Counted from the first letter of the stretch, positions 11,901 to 26,700 are shown. The stretch: 64,000 nt of DNA from Orthonyx spaldingii (GCA_013397795.1 VZTJ01004015.1:4764363-4828362), one strand, 5' to 3'. The notes: a model not told the origin generated them from the letters alone. Program-made: numbers and translations.

Positions 11901-14900
11901 TCAAAGCAGCCAAACCACATGCTCCACTCTTCCTTTCTTAGGCTGATTAAATATCCTCTGGTTTTTAATGGGGGCACTAAAAACCAGAGGAATTTAGCAT
12001 TAAAGAAATACTGCATTTTATTACAAACATGTATTGAAATCCCAAATTCTCTGTACCTCAGGGTCCTGAGCAATGCTCACCCTCTCAAAAAACCTCAGCT
12101 GTATATTTTGACATAAAATATGGGTCTGACTTGTAAAAGGCACAGGTTTTGAGATCTTCATATAGTTTTCCAGGAGAGGCATAGGATTCCTTAAGAAATT
12201 TAATATATGGAAAACATGCATGAACTTGTATTTTGTAGGCATATTTGTGGCTTTATTAAAGTTTGCCCATGGAACTCTTTATACCCAGGGATGGAAAATC
12301 ATTGCTGTATAGAACACAGATGTGCAAATATATGTTAAATACAGGTCTTTTCAAGGGGCTTTTCTGAAAGTGTTTGCCATTGCTTTCCTGATATGGCTGC
12401 AATGGTCTGGGGGTGCAGACACCATAGGAAACACATGAAATATAATTTCAAGTCAATGGAGAGGCCTTAGTTAGGGTACACACTCCCAGGGAACATTTTC
12501 CTACCGTCCTTTGGAATATGGTTTATTTGAAAGAGTCTATGTTGTCAGACTTACTTTGGTGACCAGTAAATAATGAAGGACAGAAGTGGACTTTTTCTCA
12601 CAGAACTAAAATAGGACTATGAGGAGCAAATAAACTCACTCATCAAGAGTGTAGCAACCTCTCCAGGTTGTACATCATACACATTTTCATCTAGTGACTT
12701 GATACTGTGTCATATTATGCATTCCCAGGAATGGAAGAAGCATAAGGAGTCATCTAAAGGAAAGAAAACTAATTCTGCTGTTAGTTCTTCTGTTCTTTTA
12801 CTTTCTGTTTTGCTGTATGGTGCCAGTACCAAAACAGAACCTGCAGAGATGCCCAGGAATGAGCTCCCTCATCCCGGCTTTCCCACATTCCCAGCATTTG
12901 GCAGGCTGTGTGCACCTAAAATATGTTCTTAATGTTCAAGGGAGATCTTAAATCTTCCTAGAGAAGAAATTATTCTTTATATCCACAGAACTCATCCTCC
13001 TCAGTTCTAACAACACAAAGCAGGACTGAGGAGATAGAGCTTTCATTCTGCCAGAGATAGGCTTTCAAAGAATCTCTTAAGCTACTGAGATGTAAAAAAT
13101 GTACCTGTAAAGGTGGGGATATCACTTCTTCCTGATTTGGGCACTGAGAGTACAGCCATGAACAAAGGCAGAAGGTTCATCTGTGCCCAGCTCCTGTGTA
13201 GTCCTGCCTCAGAGAGGTTCTTCTATCAAGGCAGCTGCCCACGCATGAGGCCTCTCTGAGGTCTGTCCTAACACCACCCTGGCAGTGCCAGGGACAAGGT
13301 CATGGTCAGGACAAGGTCATGCAACTCCTGTTGTGGACATTTTCATCTTGTCAGGACTACACTACCACCCTCAAACACAGTTTGTGTCAGAGACTATGGA
13401 AGGTTTAGATTTTACCCTCCAGGTTTTATGGGTGATTCCCGTGTCTTTGAAGTTCTGTTCCCACTGAATATGAAGGCAAATTCCCACTGATATTAATGGG
13501 GTTAGGATGTGTCCTTGTCTCTGTTTTTTGCTGTTGTTTCCTTTGTTGCAGTAGACCTATTCCTTTATTAAAGTTTTTGCCTGGGGGAAAAAGAAAAGCC
13601 ACGTTGCTAAATAAATTATGAAATATTTACATTTGTGAAGCCAACCCCTTATGCCTAGCTCCTCCTCTGATATTAAGATGACACTTTTTATAGAGCTACA
13701 GCTTCTATACTGCCATTATTCCTCTGTGGGATCCAAGACCAGGAGGTGACAAAAGAGCCACCATGAGCCAAGTGACAGTAAGTAATACCCAGGAATGATT
13801 GCTGATTTTGACTCAGTGCAGCAAGAAACTGCTTTATGAGACCAGTGGTGGTTTGTTTAGTGCAGAAGAGCAAAGTAGGATCAGAGATGAAACTGAAGAA
13901 AACTTAAACTGGAGAGGCTTCTAAAACAAAGCTTGATTTTTAACCTGACAGTAAAAGGTCATATGTTGTACAAAATACCCATAATAAGAATGATCCCAGG
14001 AGCAAAGTGTTAAAGGCATCAGTTTGCTAATTCCTATGTATGTTCTTTTTACTTTCTTTTGTATTTGTATTTACTTTTTTTTGCCTGCAGTACTCTCAAT
14101 GATACAAAAATGAATGCAGCTCACTTTAGTGCCACCAGCTGTAATGAAATGATCTGCAGTTACTCTTGTGAATGTTTTGCATCTCTTGTTTTTATTGTAT
14201 TTGTATCTTGGCTTTAAACCCTAATAGTAGCTTCCTTCTTTCAAAAAAATGGTTTAGCATGTTGTTCAAATATGTATGGTTCAAACTGGTTAGCCTAGCT
14301 TATGAATTTCTCCCTCCTACTTTTACCTGTTGAATGCATTTGAGTTTACCTTACCCCACCTCTTGTAGGTTTGGAAACAGAGATGTAATGACTTTCTCGG
14401 GTGTTGGTCTGTGCTGTGTTTTTTTACCACTTAGCTAAGTCACTTCAGTTTATGCCTTTTGTTTTTATCTCTGTGGTGTAGCCTATGGAGATTGTGTCTG
14501 TAAAACGGGTAAATGTTAGGTAACTATCACAGTAAATGAAACATCCTGTTAACTGGACTTTTGTACAGCAAAAGTTTCTCTGTCATCACACTCAAGGCCT
14601 CTGACCGCCTTGGTGTTGACCATTATAATGTTCTTTCTGCTCTTCCCTTGCTTCCCCTCTCTTGCTTACCTTCAGTTGTCCCTCTTCTTCCTTTCTCCTG
14701 CAAACTCTTTTTGCTCCCATTTCTCTGTTTCTTCCCATCTTTTGGCAGGTTGGTGAGCAGCTGGGAATACAACTCCACAAATTTTCCCTATTTGTGCAGT
14801 GTTTCTTCCTTTCTTTGCAAAATGTTCCCTGCAAAATTGTCAGTTCCTTCATTCTCACCTTGACTTTTCTGAAAAAAATATTTGGAGTAGTTAGAAAGCA

Positions 14901-17900
14901 AGAGATTAAAAGATGAAATTTTCCTTGCACAGTGCCTAGGATTTACAAGGTCAGGATGTGAAATGGAGCGGCTTTCAGAGCAGGGAAGGGAAGCATTCCT
15001 GAAAGTGTACTGAAGTGGAGGACAGTGGTGCTTACCATGCTCATACCAGTGCAAAATTACATTTTTTAACTGTACTATAGCAAGAGAAATATTGATATTT
15101 GGTTGACAGAATGATGGCCCAAAAAAGAATCCTGGAAAAAGCCAGACACAAAAGTGCCCTGGAGCTAAAGACTCTCACTCTTTAGAAAGTCAGAAGTAGG
15201 CAACAAAAAGCAAACACTCAGCGACACGGCTTTTAGTGAGCTTTTGGCAGGTTTTGGAATGTAATGGGGAAACTGTGCAGTGCTATAATGTGATATCCTT
15301 AATTTGCAGGCATTAGTACATGTGAAGACAGATTTTTGGATTACTGTATTATGATGCATGTGGCTAATTTGCATGCAACATTTCTATGACTAATAAATAA
15401 GGCAATGCTGGTACTATTGTACTACAGTGAGCCACTTGCAGCAATTGCCAGCACTCCAGTGTGCAACATTAAATACTATGCTCTGCTCCTGTAAGTTTTG
15501 AATATTTGAACATCAGTTTGCAGTTCCCAAGCTGCAAAGTGATCAAAGGAGGGAAGAATGTTCCTTACTTTTATCCCTCTTACAGGAGAACTAGAAGAGT
15601 CAGCAAATACCTTGTGTAGAAATATCAAGCAAATGCAAATGAAAAAAAAATAAAATCAAAAGGACTTACTAAAATAACTTCAGTAAAAGTGTAACACAGC
15701 TATTTATAAAAAGCAAGACATATTTTGCAAGTCTTAATGTTTTGTAGTTTTAGTAAAATGAACCTATCGTATATGCACAGAATAGCATACTCTCAATACT
15801 GGGATGAATCATTTAAAGACCATAAAGATAAGTGTACAATGGGTCTGCATTAAAAAATTATACTATGCTGTTGGAATCCAAGATCTAAAAGTGCTACAAC
15901 TGATTCCTTGGTTCAAACACAACTTATTTTACTGCATTCATGCCAAACTTGTGAGGATTATGAGAAAATTAGAAGAATAGATCTATAATCTGGTATTGGC
16001 AGTCTAAATAAAAAAGTGTCAGAAATTACTATGCTACTCAGGGTATGAGGATATCTAGAACATGATATTGCTATCCTAGCTTGGAATTTCAGATCAGGCT
16101 CTCTGCCTTGTACTATGAAAATTTTTTTCCCTGCTACAAAAGGGTTTTTTTCACACTTAGCCTAACATAAATTCCTGTTCATCTCCATTCTCATGTTTTA
16201 ATTCCTGTCTTTTTAAGAAATCTCTTGTGAAATTAAAGAGGTGCATCATATTGTTGCATCACACTCTGAGCACAGTTAGGCTTTGGCTTACTGAGCTTTC
16301 AGATGACGCTGCCAGCACCACTCTGCCTCCCGAACATTTTACTGCAGGCATGGGCAGCTTACACGTTCTGAAGCAATTACTATATTAAGTACCCTGTGAT
16401 GTATCTTTCCCAGAAACTGAAAATAAAAGTATAAAAGAAATCCGCACAATAATTTATGGGCGTTAACATATGGGTGTAAGTTTCCTTGTGGATAATTATG
16501 TGACTATGCTAATAACGCCAAGGATGCTTTGATACATTAAAAAAAATTCTCATAATGATGTTATTGAGCATTTCATTACTCAGAAGTATGCCTGCAGACC
16601 CCTGTGACAACACCAAGCACCAGGCTACGTTAGCATGCCTTGAAGAAGAAAAGGTTCCCAGCTCAGAGAAATTTCTCCCAAAGTTTCCTTTGACTTGCTG
16701 GCAGGCAGCTGGCATGGAGCCCCAGAGTCCTTGAGAAATTCTCCAATACATTGCTCATCACTCCCATTATGAAGCTCAGGGTATGTTCAGCCATTGTGGA
16801 GACACCAGAAGCAATTCCACCACAAAGGCTGCCCTGTGAAGTGGGCTCAGGCTGCAATGCCTCTGCCTGTTTCCCAGTATTGTAATTGCCTAGCTGGAAT
16901 TAAACTTCACACAGTTTAAATTTTTAAGCCTTCAAAATTTTTTTATATTTTTAGCTTTTCTTCAATGTCTAATCCTTTGACCTCTGGCATTAACTCTGTG
17001 TAAAATTGCACTATTCCAACACAGCAAACCACTGCCCTACTGGCACACAATTACCAGCATTAGGGAAGCATCCTCAGGGATACAGGGGTTTACAGAAGAA
17101 TCAGCCAGGTTTTTTGAGCAGTGTCAGGGAGGCAGACTCCTGCCCTTGTTCTGGGGTAGTGGTGGCTGTGGGTAGGGCAGGAGATGCCCTGGTGTGGGGG
17201 GCCAGCAGCAGGTTGGATTGGGAGAGGCTGTGTCTGCATTTCCTGTGCCCCGCGAGCGTGTCAGGCGTGCTGGGACTGAGCCTCGGCTTGTGGAAATGAT
17301 TACAAGGCAATTTATACCAAACAACCATCCCTACTGCTGTGTTTGTTACAAACTTGGCTGCAGCACGGTAATGTTTAGTGGATTAATAATGTTTGCTTTT
17401 GGCCTCTCCTACTCCCTCGGCAAACAATTTTCATGTATAATAAATGTTCTCATTTAGTCTAACTAGAACAGAGCCCAAGGGTCAGAATAGCCAAACCTGC
17501 ACGCTGAGAAGAGACTCCAGGTTTCCACACAAGAGAGCAGCTTTCTTCCCTCTCCATGCCAGGGTCCAGTGTTTGGGCCCTTCTGCAGGGTCAGTTCTGC
17601 TGAGCAGGTCCCCCTGAAACTGCAGAGGGGCCATGCCACCCCTTCTGCAGGAACCAATCTGTCCAGTCAAAAGGGTCGCAGTGGGCAGCAGAGGCAGCAC
17701 AGAATCACTGGGACAGGCAGATATTTCTTGAGTGTTTGGCATCTTAAAATAGAACTGCATATTTTAAATTTAAAAACTTCATATATATATATATATTAAA
17801 AAAATAGGCAAAAAGTAAACCTTTCACACAGGGCATGCTGTGAGGACACATGAGGTTGTGTAAGTGGCTTATGGCCTTGCATTTGCAAAGAAGGCCTTAG

Positions 17901-19620
17901 AGTTACAAACCCCTTAAAAATCTATACGGTTTATTTTGTTGATTATTAGTCTCTTTTGGGAAACAAAGAGTCTGCCCATGTTTCATAACACATGTAGCAG
18001 AAATACTAGGATATGCAAACACAGAAGTTACACAACAAAAGCAAAACTGAATTAAAGCTGTTTACAGTCAAAAAATGAGAGAACCAGATCTGCAGCCTTT
18101 TTATTGCTACACCACCGAAATGAGTGCGTGCACAGCCAGGCTGCTGAGGCGCCTGTAGTGCTGTATGGTACAGCTGTTTCTCTGCATCTTTATGCCTCCT
18201 CAGTTACAGCTAAAATGGAGGCAACCAGTCCTGGATATAATGAAAGAGGAATGTTTAAGTAGTCTTGTAAAACTTTATGACAGCTATTAATTGACCAAAT
18301 AATTAAGAACAGCAATCAGCACATATTTCAAGTGATGCACTGGTGACTTCTGGCCTCGGGAGCAGGGAGCTGGCAATGCTGTTGTGACAACCAGTGGGAC
18401 AGAGACTCTTTGCTATTGAACCCTGTGACCCAAATGCTGTGGCTGAGCATTTGAAAATATTACAAGAAATACACGTTGTGCTACAGATCTAGATGCTCTC
18501 TGACACACACGGTGAGCTCGCCTGCACAGTTTCCAGTGGAGGATTTCTTGCCAGTCCTGTACACTGAAGCCATGCTTACACAGAGCTGTGGGCAAGATAC
18601 AAGAGCTCAGACAGGCAGGTTAGTTTAGTGTCTGCCATGAAAAGATAGGCAAGAAAAATTAATTTTGTCTTGGCTTATCTGAGCAATTCCCTACCATCCC
18701 ATGGTGCAGTGTTCTGTGTCATTGGCAATTTTCGCTGCCACGAAAAGTCTTGCTTGACCACAGCTAGCAAAACAGTGAGAAGTAAATATGTAAAACAGTT
18801 TGACAGGCATCAGAGAAAGAACATTATCAAACAAATTATTTTTCAAATGTTATTGGGTCACATGCAGAGGAAATAAAATAAAACATTTCTTGCAGGATAT
18901 CTAAGCAACAATACTATTTTCACTGAGCTACGAGCTACCTTCAATCCAGATGGACTAATCATGAAACCTATTCCTGTACAATTCTCTTCATTATGCAGGT
19001 CATATCCATTATTTCTATCTCTTCAAAAATTATGCACAAACATTTTCCGAAATTAATTAGTTTGACACTTTGTACACTTTGTTGTTTGGCTGATTGTTCA
19101 GGGTGAAAAGGGAAGGAAATCTTTGGCAACCTCTTGTGGCTGTGAGGCTTTTCTTTATATCTACTTCCTTTTAAGACACTGTTGAGGATCAGTGGTAGGG
19201 ACTATGAACACAGCGAAAACAGAAATATCAGTGGGACAGCCAGCTCTTCAGACTGAAGTTTATATTAGCAATTCAAGAAAAAAAAGGAATGATATAAGAG
19301 CATATATATATATTTAGGAACATATTAAATACAGATACACTTTCGAAATCTGAACACACGAGTGTATTGGGATTTTGCAAATCAGTTTTTCTTTATAGCA
19401 AGTCCATGCAAACTGCAGGTCCTAAGCCTGAGACTGGACATATTGAAAACTAACAGTCACATTTGTTGTAATGTGAAAATGTAGGTTAAATAACATCTTT
19501 CCTCAAATATATTCTTCTCTTTATATTTTTTCCTATTTGTCTCTATTTTTCCTTTGGCAGCTATAAAACATTGTAACCAACCATAAATAACTATACAGAT
19601 GGAAGAGGGAGAATGTAAAC
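8930..19620. other. Long intergenic stretch, no gene recognised
   Basis: About 10.7 kb of mostly AT-rich unique DNA left of DNASE2B, on its 3' side. By synteny with human 1p31, RPF1 would be the next gene further left, but none of its exons was recognised. Minor structure: an 11-base inverted repeat (13,207-13,217 with 13,251-13,261), two copies of 'ggacaaggtcatg' at 13,292-13,321 and an AT repeat at 17,781-17,796. Confidence 0.55.
17781..17796. repeat. (AT)n microsatellite
   Basis: Eight AT units in a row inside an A/T-rich segment. A shorter similar tract lies near 19,302-19,313. Confidence 0.9.
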
Positions 19621-19665
19621 AGACCATTTTTATTCCTTATTTTGCTTATTCATATTTTGGACATG

Positions 19666-19675
19666 TTTATTTATT
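19666..19675 (-). terminator. Candidate poly(A) signals of DNASE2B
   Basis: Read on the minus strand this is AATAAATAAA, that is two overlapping canonical AATAAA hexamers about 690 bases beyond the DNASE2B stop codon. Another AATAAA on the same strand lies at 19,629-19,634. Position and strand fit the end of the DNASE2B 3' UTR, but no cleavage-site evidence is available from sequence alone. Confidence 0.4.
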
Positions 19676-20360
19676 TATAAAATTGCTGTACATGAATAAA
19701 AGCATTAGAAATATTCCCAAGCTATTGATTACATATAATTTAAAGATGATTTAAAGTTCATTAATTCTCTACAAATGAATCATGTAAAAATAAGGCCTTC
19801 CTGTCCACAGATCTACTCATCTCCCTGTCCGGATCTAATTTTCTCAGCTCTTCTAGAGACTCAGCCCAAGCTGAGCAGAAATGCTGTGATTCATCTCAAC
19901 AGTGCCAGAAATCCAGGGCAATTTCAAAGTATTAGGGGGTATCCCTTGCTACCCACCCAGTCCTGACAGCCCAGCTCATGAGGGAGGTTTCTGTTGTCCC
20001 TCCTGTCCCACGTCCAGCCACGCTCCCGAGTTGCCCGGGATGCCTGTGCAGGGTGTTGACAGAGCTGTGCCTCGGTGCAGCCCCGGGCAGCAGTGTCCCT
20101 CCCGTCCCATCCCGCTGGGGATGGTGAGAGGAGCCAGGGGAGCAGAGCAGGGTCCAGCACACACCCCCTGAGGGCCCCACACCACAAGAAAACTGCTGCC
20201 CTTTACCTGCACACCACCTGCTCCTACAGCTAACAAGGGGACAGCTAAGCACATCTGGAAAACCACAGGGCTGCTTTCCAGAGTGAAAATACTGTTCAAG
20301 GGAGACATTTCCTACACTTTCCATGTAACAAGGGCTGTGCTGATTGGGAGGAATGGTTTG

Positions 20361-20716
20361 TTATAGCACTCTGGGAGCAGAAGTGCAGCTTTCATAGTGG
20401 ATTATCAAATGCCTGAAGGCTTTGTAGATCTGTTTGTTCTGGGTACAGATGAACCCACCACTTCTCCAAGCTTGCTCGGCAGCACGGTTCAAGTCCCCAA
20501 TGCATGTCCACTGGTCTTTGTATTCCTTTGAAACAGCCCATTTGGAATGATCATTAATGGAATGAAAGGAGGAGTTCAATGGCATCCCTATTACGTTTAT
20601 GTTGTAGACATGGTAGTCAAGAGAGCAATTTGAGTAAAGCTTTTGGCCAGAACGCTGCCAGGATTCAGCCAGCAAATCGGTCTTCAGTTCCTGAGCCATC
20701 CAGGCCACATAGATAT
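20361..20716 (-). CDS. DNASE2B: DNASE2B coding exon 6 (second catalytic HxK, C terminus)
   Basis: Encodes residues 245-362 and the TAA stop at 20,361-20,363. It holds DIYVAWMAQELKTDLLAESW, NCSLDYHVYNI, the second HxK motif DHSKW (His301), WTCIGDLNR and SGGFICTQN. Compared with human, the C terminus has a few extra residues after YESC (TSAPRVL). The acceptor is TTCCACAG. Confidence 0.95.
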
Positions 20717-23700
20717 CTGTGGAATAACACAGGGTGTGGGGAATCAGTGTTTCATGTTCCTTCATTTCAGAATAGACTGAAAAGCATAATCTAAATTGTG
20801 GTTGTTTCATTGTAATGCATTAAGTTGGCCAGAGGGGATTTTGCCCCCTCCCCTTATTTTCAGAAGTTCATTTCTACTTTTCCTCCTTCTAGAAAACCTG
20901 TTACAAACAATCAGCAGGAAAAAAGGGAAAGGACAAAAAAATTGCAAGTCTTCTCCATAATAAAAAACCCCCAGATGATTCAAACCCCATATTTCTTCTT
21001 TGTTGTTATTGTTGAGTAATGGGACATAAATTTTCTGAAAATCTCATTGTTTAACACCTTAGGATGGACCAGACAGTTTTTTGCTTTGTGGGGCTGAGAG
21101 GACATTATGATAGGACAGCATGCCTTGCCCTCTGTTACATTTATTTCTGAGCTTGAACTTCTTTTTTCCCATTCAGAGAAAATATGAAGTTCAAAATAAT
21201 TTATTAATTCATATTTTAAGAATTAATTGAGACTGTGTTATACAGAGAGCAACAGGTTCTCTTACCATCTATGAACAAGTGTGACTTTGCAAAGTGGAGA
21301 AAGGTTTCCCCATGAGCTGACTGGAGCTTGGAGAGGCGGCGCAAAGGAACAGAGGGCAGCCTGGACTTTGCACAGAGCTTCTGGAGATTTGGGAGATCAT
21401 CTTGGAAGATGTCAGGGATGGAACAGCTGTAGATTCCTGGATTATAACTCAGCATCTGATGGTCTGAGAAAAACCCACAGAAATGAACACAGGCAGAATT
21501 AAAATGGGTTAAAGCAAAGCAATCAAGATAGCAAAGTTCTGTCTTGGACAGAAAACCTAAATCCTTCTTAATCTTCACGGGCTATCTCCTGGATGAGTTA
21601 AGTGTCAAAGTATCTTATTTTAGCAACTAAGAACTTATGTATTGCTTTGTATTTTGACTGGCCCTGCAGCACAAAGACTGGTTGGGACAGTACACTCAGG
21701 TTGTCTACTCACACCTCATTATTTTTAGCAGAACTGTTAACTGGTGGTCTTGGTCCACTGCCACTTCCACCCATGCTCATCTTCAAGCCTCTCTGCAGCC
21801 ACACAGCATTCAGACATTATGTGTAAATCTAAACCTGTCTGTATTTACAGGAGTAGTTTCCAGTCACTTACAGCTGCCAAGCCAAATGCAAACAGAAGAG
21901 CTGCCAAAGGGTCTAGTTTGGTTTTAGGGAGAACAGACCTTGACTTTCAGCACCTGGCATGAATTTGCAGAAGAAATCTACTTTTCTGAACAGTGCACAG
22001 CTGAACTGTAGAGGTTCTTGCCATGGATAGCATAAAGAGCAAGGGAATAAATGGGCTCATTAGATGAGTTCATGGATGACCAGCCCATCAGAAACATTCC
22101 AGTCTTCCTGGCTCAGAAAATCCCTGAGCCACGCATTAGCAGAAGCTGGGAGGATAAGGCAGGAAAAGCATTAGCGTATGCATCTCATATTTTTGTCCTC
22201 TTTCACTAAACACATGCATAGATGTGTTTCCACAAACAGGAACCTGGGTTAGATAGCTCTGAGGTGTGGCCAGCCTGGCAATTTGCGCAGCATGTGTCTT
22301 TCATTAATATGGTTTGAGTTCGTGACTGAGAAGAGAGTGAAGAAATAGTGTGAAAAGAGTTGAGAAACATGCCAATATGACTTCTTGTAATATCATTCAA
22401 TAGTTCCTTTTCAAGATTCCACCACCAGTTATCACTGTCAGATAGTTCTGAATCTTGCAGCTATATTTTGGGTTTTTGGGGTTTTTACATATTTAGTATT
22501 GGCAATTTTTGTGGCAAAGAAATACCTGTGAAAATTCTAGGTGATATTTATTCCATACTTTGTATTTCTGATGAGTCAGAGCTACTACTCCAGCTCAAGC
22601 AGTGGTTGCCTTACATTTTTAGAACTGCAGATGACTGTTGCTGAATGAGCTATTACTGTTAAAAATGATTAATCATCCTACTTTGTATTTCCAAAGCATT
22701 TTGTGTGCATGGACTGAGTTTACTCTTGATATGCACTTGTGACTATTATTATCCTGATAGTCCCCACAGGGAAATGAACACAGAGTGGAAGAGTGAATTT
22801 CCCACATTCACACAGGAAATCATTGGATAAACATAACTGAAGCCAAGAATGCTCTTTCAAGACTCCACTTGGTTTCCCAATGTGACAAAAAAGGTCAAGA
22901 ACAAAGAATTTTTGAGGTGAAACCTCAAGGAAAGCAATCAGAGAGGTGTGGTGGGACAAAGGCTTTCTTAGGGACAAGCTTTGTGTACCTATTTCTGTGA
23001 ACTGATCATATTTGAAGGTTATACAGATGGCTGTCTGTCCGAAGGACTCCCCAGTAGATGGATATCCATAACCATCCTCAGGGGTGGGAGGGAACAGGGG
23101 CACACTGTGAATCACCCAGAAGCCTTGTGATTTATCCAAGAGCAGAAATCCTGTAAAAAAACAAAGTTACTGCAAATGAATTAAGTAGGAAAAAACCCTG
23201 AGACAACAGAGACATGCCCTACTTTGGTTTTGCTGCTGCAGACACCACATTTCAATGTGTTAATTTCTACAGTAAGCTGTTCTAGAGTAGATTAAGAGAC
23301 CATAGGAGACACTAATATTGTATTAAAATTGCATCAATTCTTTCCCGCATAGACTAACTGAAACTGTCATCATGTTTTATTCGAAAAAATCCTTTCAAAC
23401 CCCCTTCCTCTGCTCAAATTTTTTTCTTCAAAAGTCCTGATGATTTAGTGTGGCCCTCTCCATTGCTCATCTTCCTTCACTTCAAATATCCACTGGATAG
23501 AGGCAAACAGATTCTGTCAACACCGTGTCTTCTTTCCCAGACCAAATTGTCCCCCAGGGGGAAGCAGCAGAGAGACAGGCTATGCTTCTCCCCTCCAGGG
23601 TGGGTCATGGCTCCTGAGCTGTGCCCATTGCTGCAGCCTGAAAACACAGCCCTGAAAAATGTGCTCATTTCCACATCAGGCTGGGCAAACCCCATCTGCT

Positions 23701-26700
23701 TCCTCAGGGGAACATCTAGACCTCCACTGAAGTTTACACGTATTTAAAATCTTGATTTTCTGTAACTGCATCCCATAGTGCTTCCATGATCTTGGCAGCA
23801 GTTTCTTGTCCCAGAAAGTTTGGAGGGGTTTCTGCTGAGGTTGTCTTTCCCTTCACATCTTGTACTGCTTTGCCATCAGGCGCAGGATGGTGTGGTTTGT
23901 ACTTCCTAAAGGGACCTGTATTAGTTTCAGCTCTTGAAACAAAGAGTCCATAAGCCCCAAGATCCTTCACATAGCACAGGCATAGCAAAACCAAAACAGA
24001 AGCTGCAGCATAGGTAACTATACAAAAAACACACACCATGCAAATCACTCTTCAGTTTTGCTTTAGGCAGCAATTTTAGATACGCAGATAGACAAGCAGA
24101 CAGAAAAGTAGATGCTGTCCACAAGTTCAGAAAGGACAAAATAGTAGTTTGGGACTCTTCCCGTACCTTTGGTGTGTCCACATTTTGACCCTTTGGAGTC
24201 TGATTCGGGGATCTCATCGTTGTATATTGCATATGCAGTGGTGTTCCTCTGCAAGGAAACACACATTTCTGAAACATGACATTCAGTACAAGGAAGGAAG
24301 GCATTTAAGCAAAAATCTGCTGGGAATGGAAGAAAGAATTCAGGATTCCTCTGTGTGAACATCACGAGCCTAATCCTGCTCCCAGTTCAGCTGACACAAT
24401 CTCCACAGATATTACAGTAAAATAAACCTGAAGACTCAGCATTAGGGCCTCAGCTGACATGAAGGGGAAGTTCTCTCAAGCACTGCAGTAGCCCTTTCCC
24501 AAGCGTGAATATGCTTGCTAAGCCAGTTTACATGGGTTTAGTGGGTACTTGCTTGCACAGAAGTTCCCCTCTCTGTTTTTTGGGCCTCTCTCTGATTTAG
24601 CAAGCAGATCCGGTAAAAATATTTGCTGAGTAAAAATAGACATGACAAATGTTCTTATGAAGGGAAGCAATTAAAGCTTTTTTGTAAAATATTTGCATAC
24701 AGCCACACCTTATTTCCCCTAAATAGAGAACTTCAAAGGAGTTGGGACATGCTTCCCCTCCCAATGTACTGTGAGTTTGTAAACAGTTTATTACAGCTAC
24801 AGTGAGACCTCGGATAGGACAGTTTTCCAGATTGCCAATGTTTGAGTGACTTCTGGGAGCCTCTTCTACATACAAATTGATTGCACCCTACCACAAACCC
24901 ACAGCAGAAATCCAAAGACACACCCAGACTCCCAACAATACTACACAGATGGGAAAAAATAATTATAGGCAGATCTTGTGATATTTTACAATCATTTTGC
25001 ACAAATATAAATGAGGTGTCTGACTGTGGGAGCAAAAAGAGAAGGCCAACATCAGCATATCACTGCTGGAGCAGTCACAGTGATTTCAGGGGGAAGATCA
25101 AAACCCAGACTTGATGCGAGTCACAGTGTGAAACACATGCACATAGGAGGGCTTAGGACAAGTGTCTGTAACAATTACCACTGACCCTGGTCTGAATTCA
25201 CAGCTTCAGATGTTGCTCAACATGAATTACAGAGCAGAAGTTAAAGGGAGAACTTATGAACACTCTTTTTTGATGGGCAATACTCTAAGTGTATGAAAAG
25301 CTTGACTAGAAATTAGAAGTTCAAGGATTATTCCTAATTGTAGCCAAACTGCAAATAATCCACCCAGCTGTCAAGGTGCTCCTCCCCTCTATGTATTTTA
25401 GCAGATCTATCAGGCAGGCCTGGCCTTACCTCTATGTGCTTATTTTGGCTCCTTTCATGTCATCTGCATATAACATCAAGTAACCATACTAAAAAAAAGA
25501 AATGGCACTTGCCTTGGATTCATACGTGTCATACAGCTGCTGCAGCGTTTGTCCCAGAGCACCCTGTGTCATGTTGATGAGGTATTTACCGAGCTGCCAC
25601 TGCGGAGCCAGGGCATCCATGTACAGGTATTCCAGTCCCAGCATGGGAATCTGTCCTTTGGCATGTTTTGGCAACTTGTAGAGAGTGAACCTGCAACAGT
25701 GAAGAGCAGGGGTTTTTTACCACCACCCTGTTTGAATGTGTAAATCAGTATCTCCTTTCCTTAGGAAGAGAAGGGTGAATCCAGGGATGCCTGAGCTGGA
25801 GGGGGAGCAGTGTGCACATCCCAGCCTCAAAGCAATGACCCAGCCCAAGAACCAGCTGCAGTTTGGCAGCGCAATTCCTGCTGCAGACAAATTCATTCTG
25901 CTGCTTAGCAAGCAAGGGAGGCTGATTCAGCACCAAACTCCAGTTGCTGTGGACAGATGGCTGTTGGTACCCCTGAAGAATTTGAGGTAGCCTTGGTTGA
26001 GTCCATGAAATCCCTATTGCTCCTGGTTCTGGTAAAGAACCTCAGGTCCCAAACCCAGTCTAACATTCCCCCAGGTCAAAAAATTTACATATTGTATAAA
26101 TAAGGCTTTATATGAAATAGATAAAATTAGGTATTGAAATTAAAAAATGTATTATATGTATCACAATCACAAAGTAAGCATAAAGAAATGTGATAAAATG
26201 CTGTTCCAATCCTACTTTTCATAACAGACTTGCACTCTGATGAACTGTTGCAGACTGGAAATTTTCAAACCAGTAGCCAGCAACACAAATCTCTTCAAAG
26301 TTGTAAGGTACTCAATATTGTCAGTAAATGGCTCAGTTCATACTAAGGTTCCTGATAAAGTAAACAAGTTTTCCCAGTGCACAAATCCATGGGATTAATC
26401 ACAGTATAATTAACTCAGCCACTTTCTCTGAGGGCTGTAATTGAGTAATTTGCTGTTAATGTCAACAGTAGGGACTGAGTGGCATTATTTTCAATCCATG
26501 CTATTTAACAAAAATGCAGCCTGTGCTTAACCCCTCAAGTATATCAGGAGGAGTAAACCTTGCCCAGTTGACTTACAGGCTCAAGTTGGTCACCAAAGAC
26601 ATCTCCAAACACAAGTAAGAAGTGGCAGGAAAACATTCTGCTAGAGAAGAACATTTAATCCATGGGAAATGTACATGTACAGGCAGAAGAGAAACACCCA

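Noticed and set aside
13207..13261. 11-base inverted repeat with a 33-base loop
   Set aside because: Short arms and a long loop without a promoter or conserved RNA context; likely chance.
19924..20324. Overlapping frames just beyond the DNASE2B stop
   Set aside because: A moderately GC-rich patch in the likely 3' UTR; frames on both strands and no domain.
23734..24048. 104-codon minus-strand frame between DNASE2B exons 3 and 4, possibly an extra exon
   Set aside because: DNASE2B exons 3 and 4 join in phase without it and the homologous protein has no such insert.
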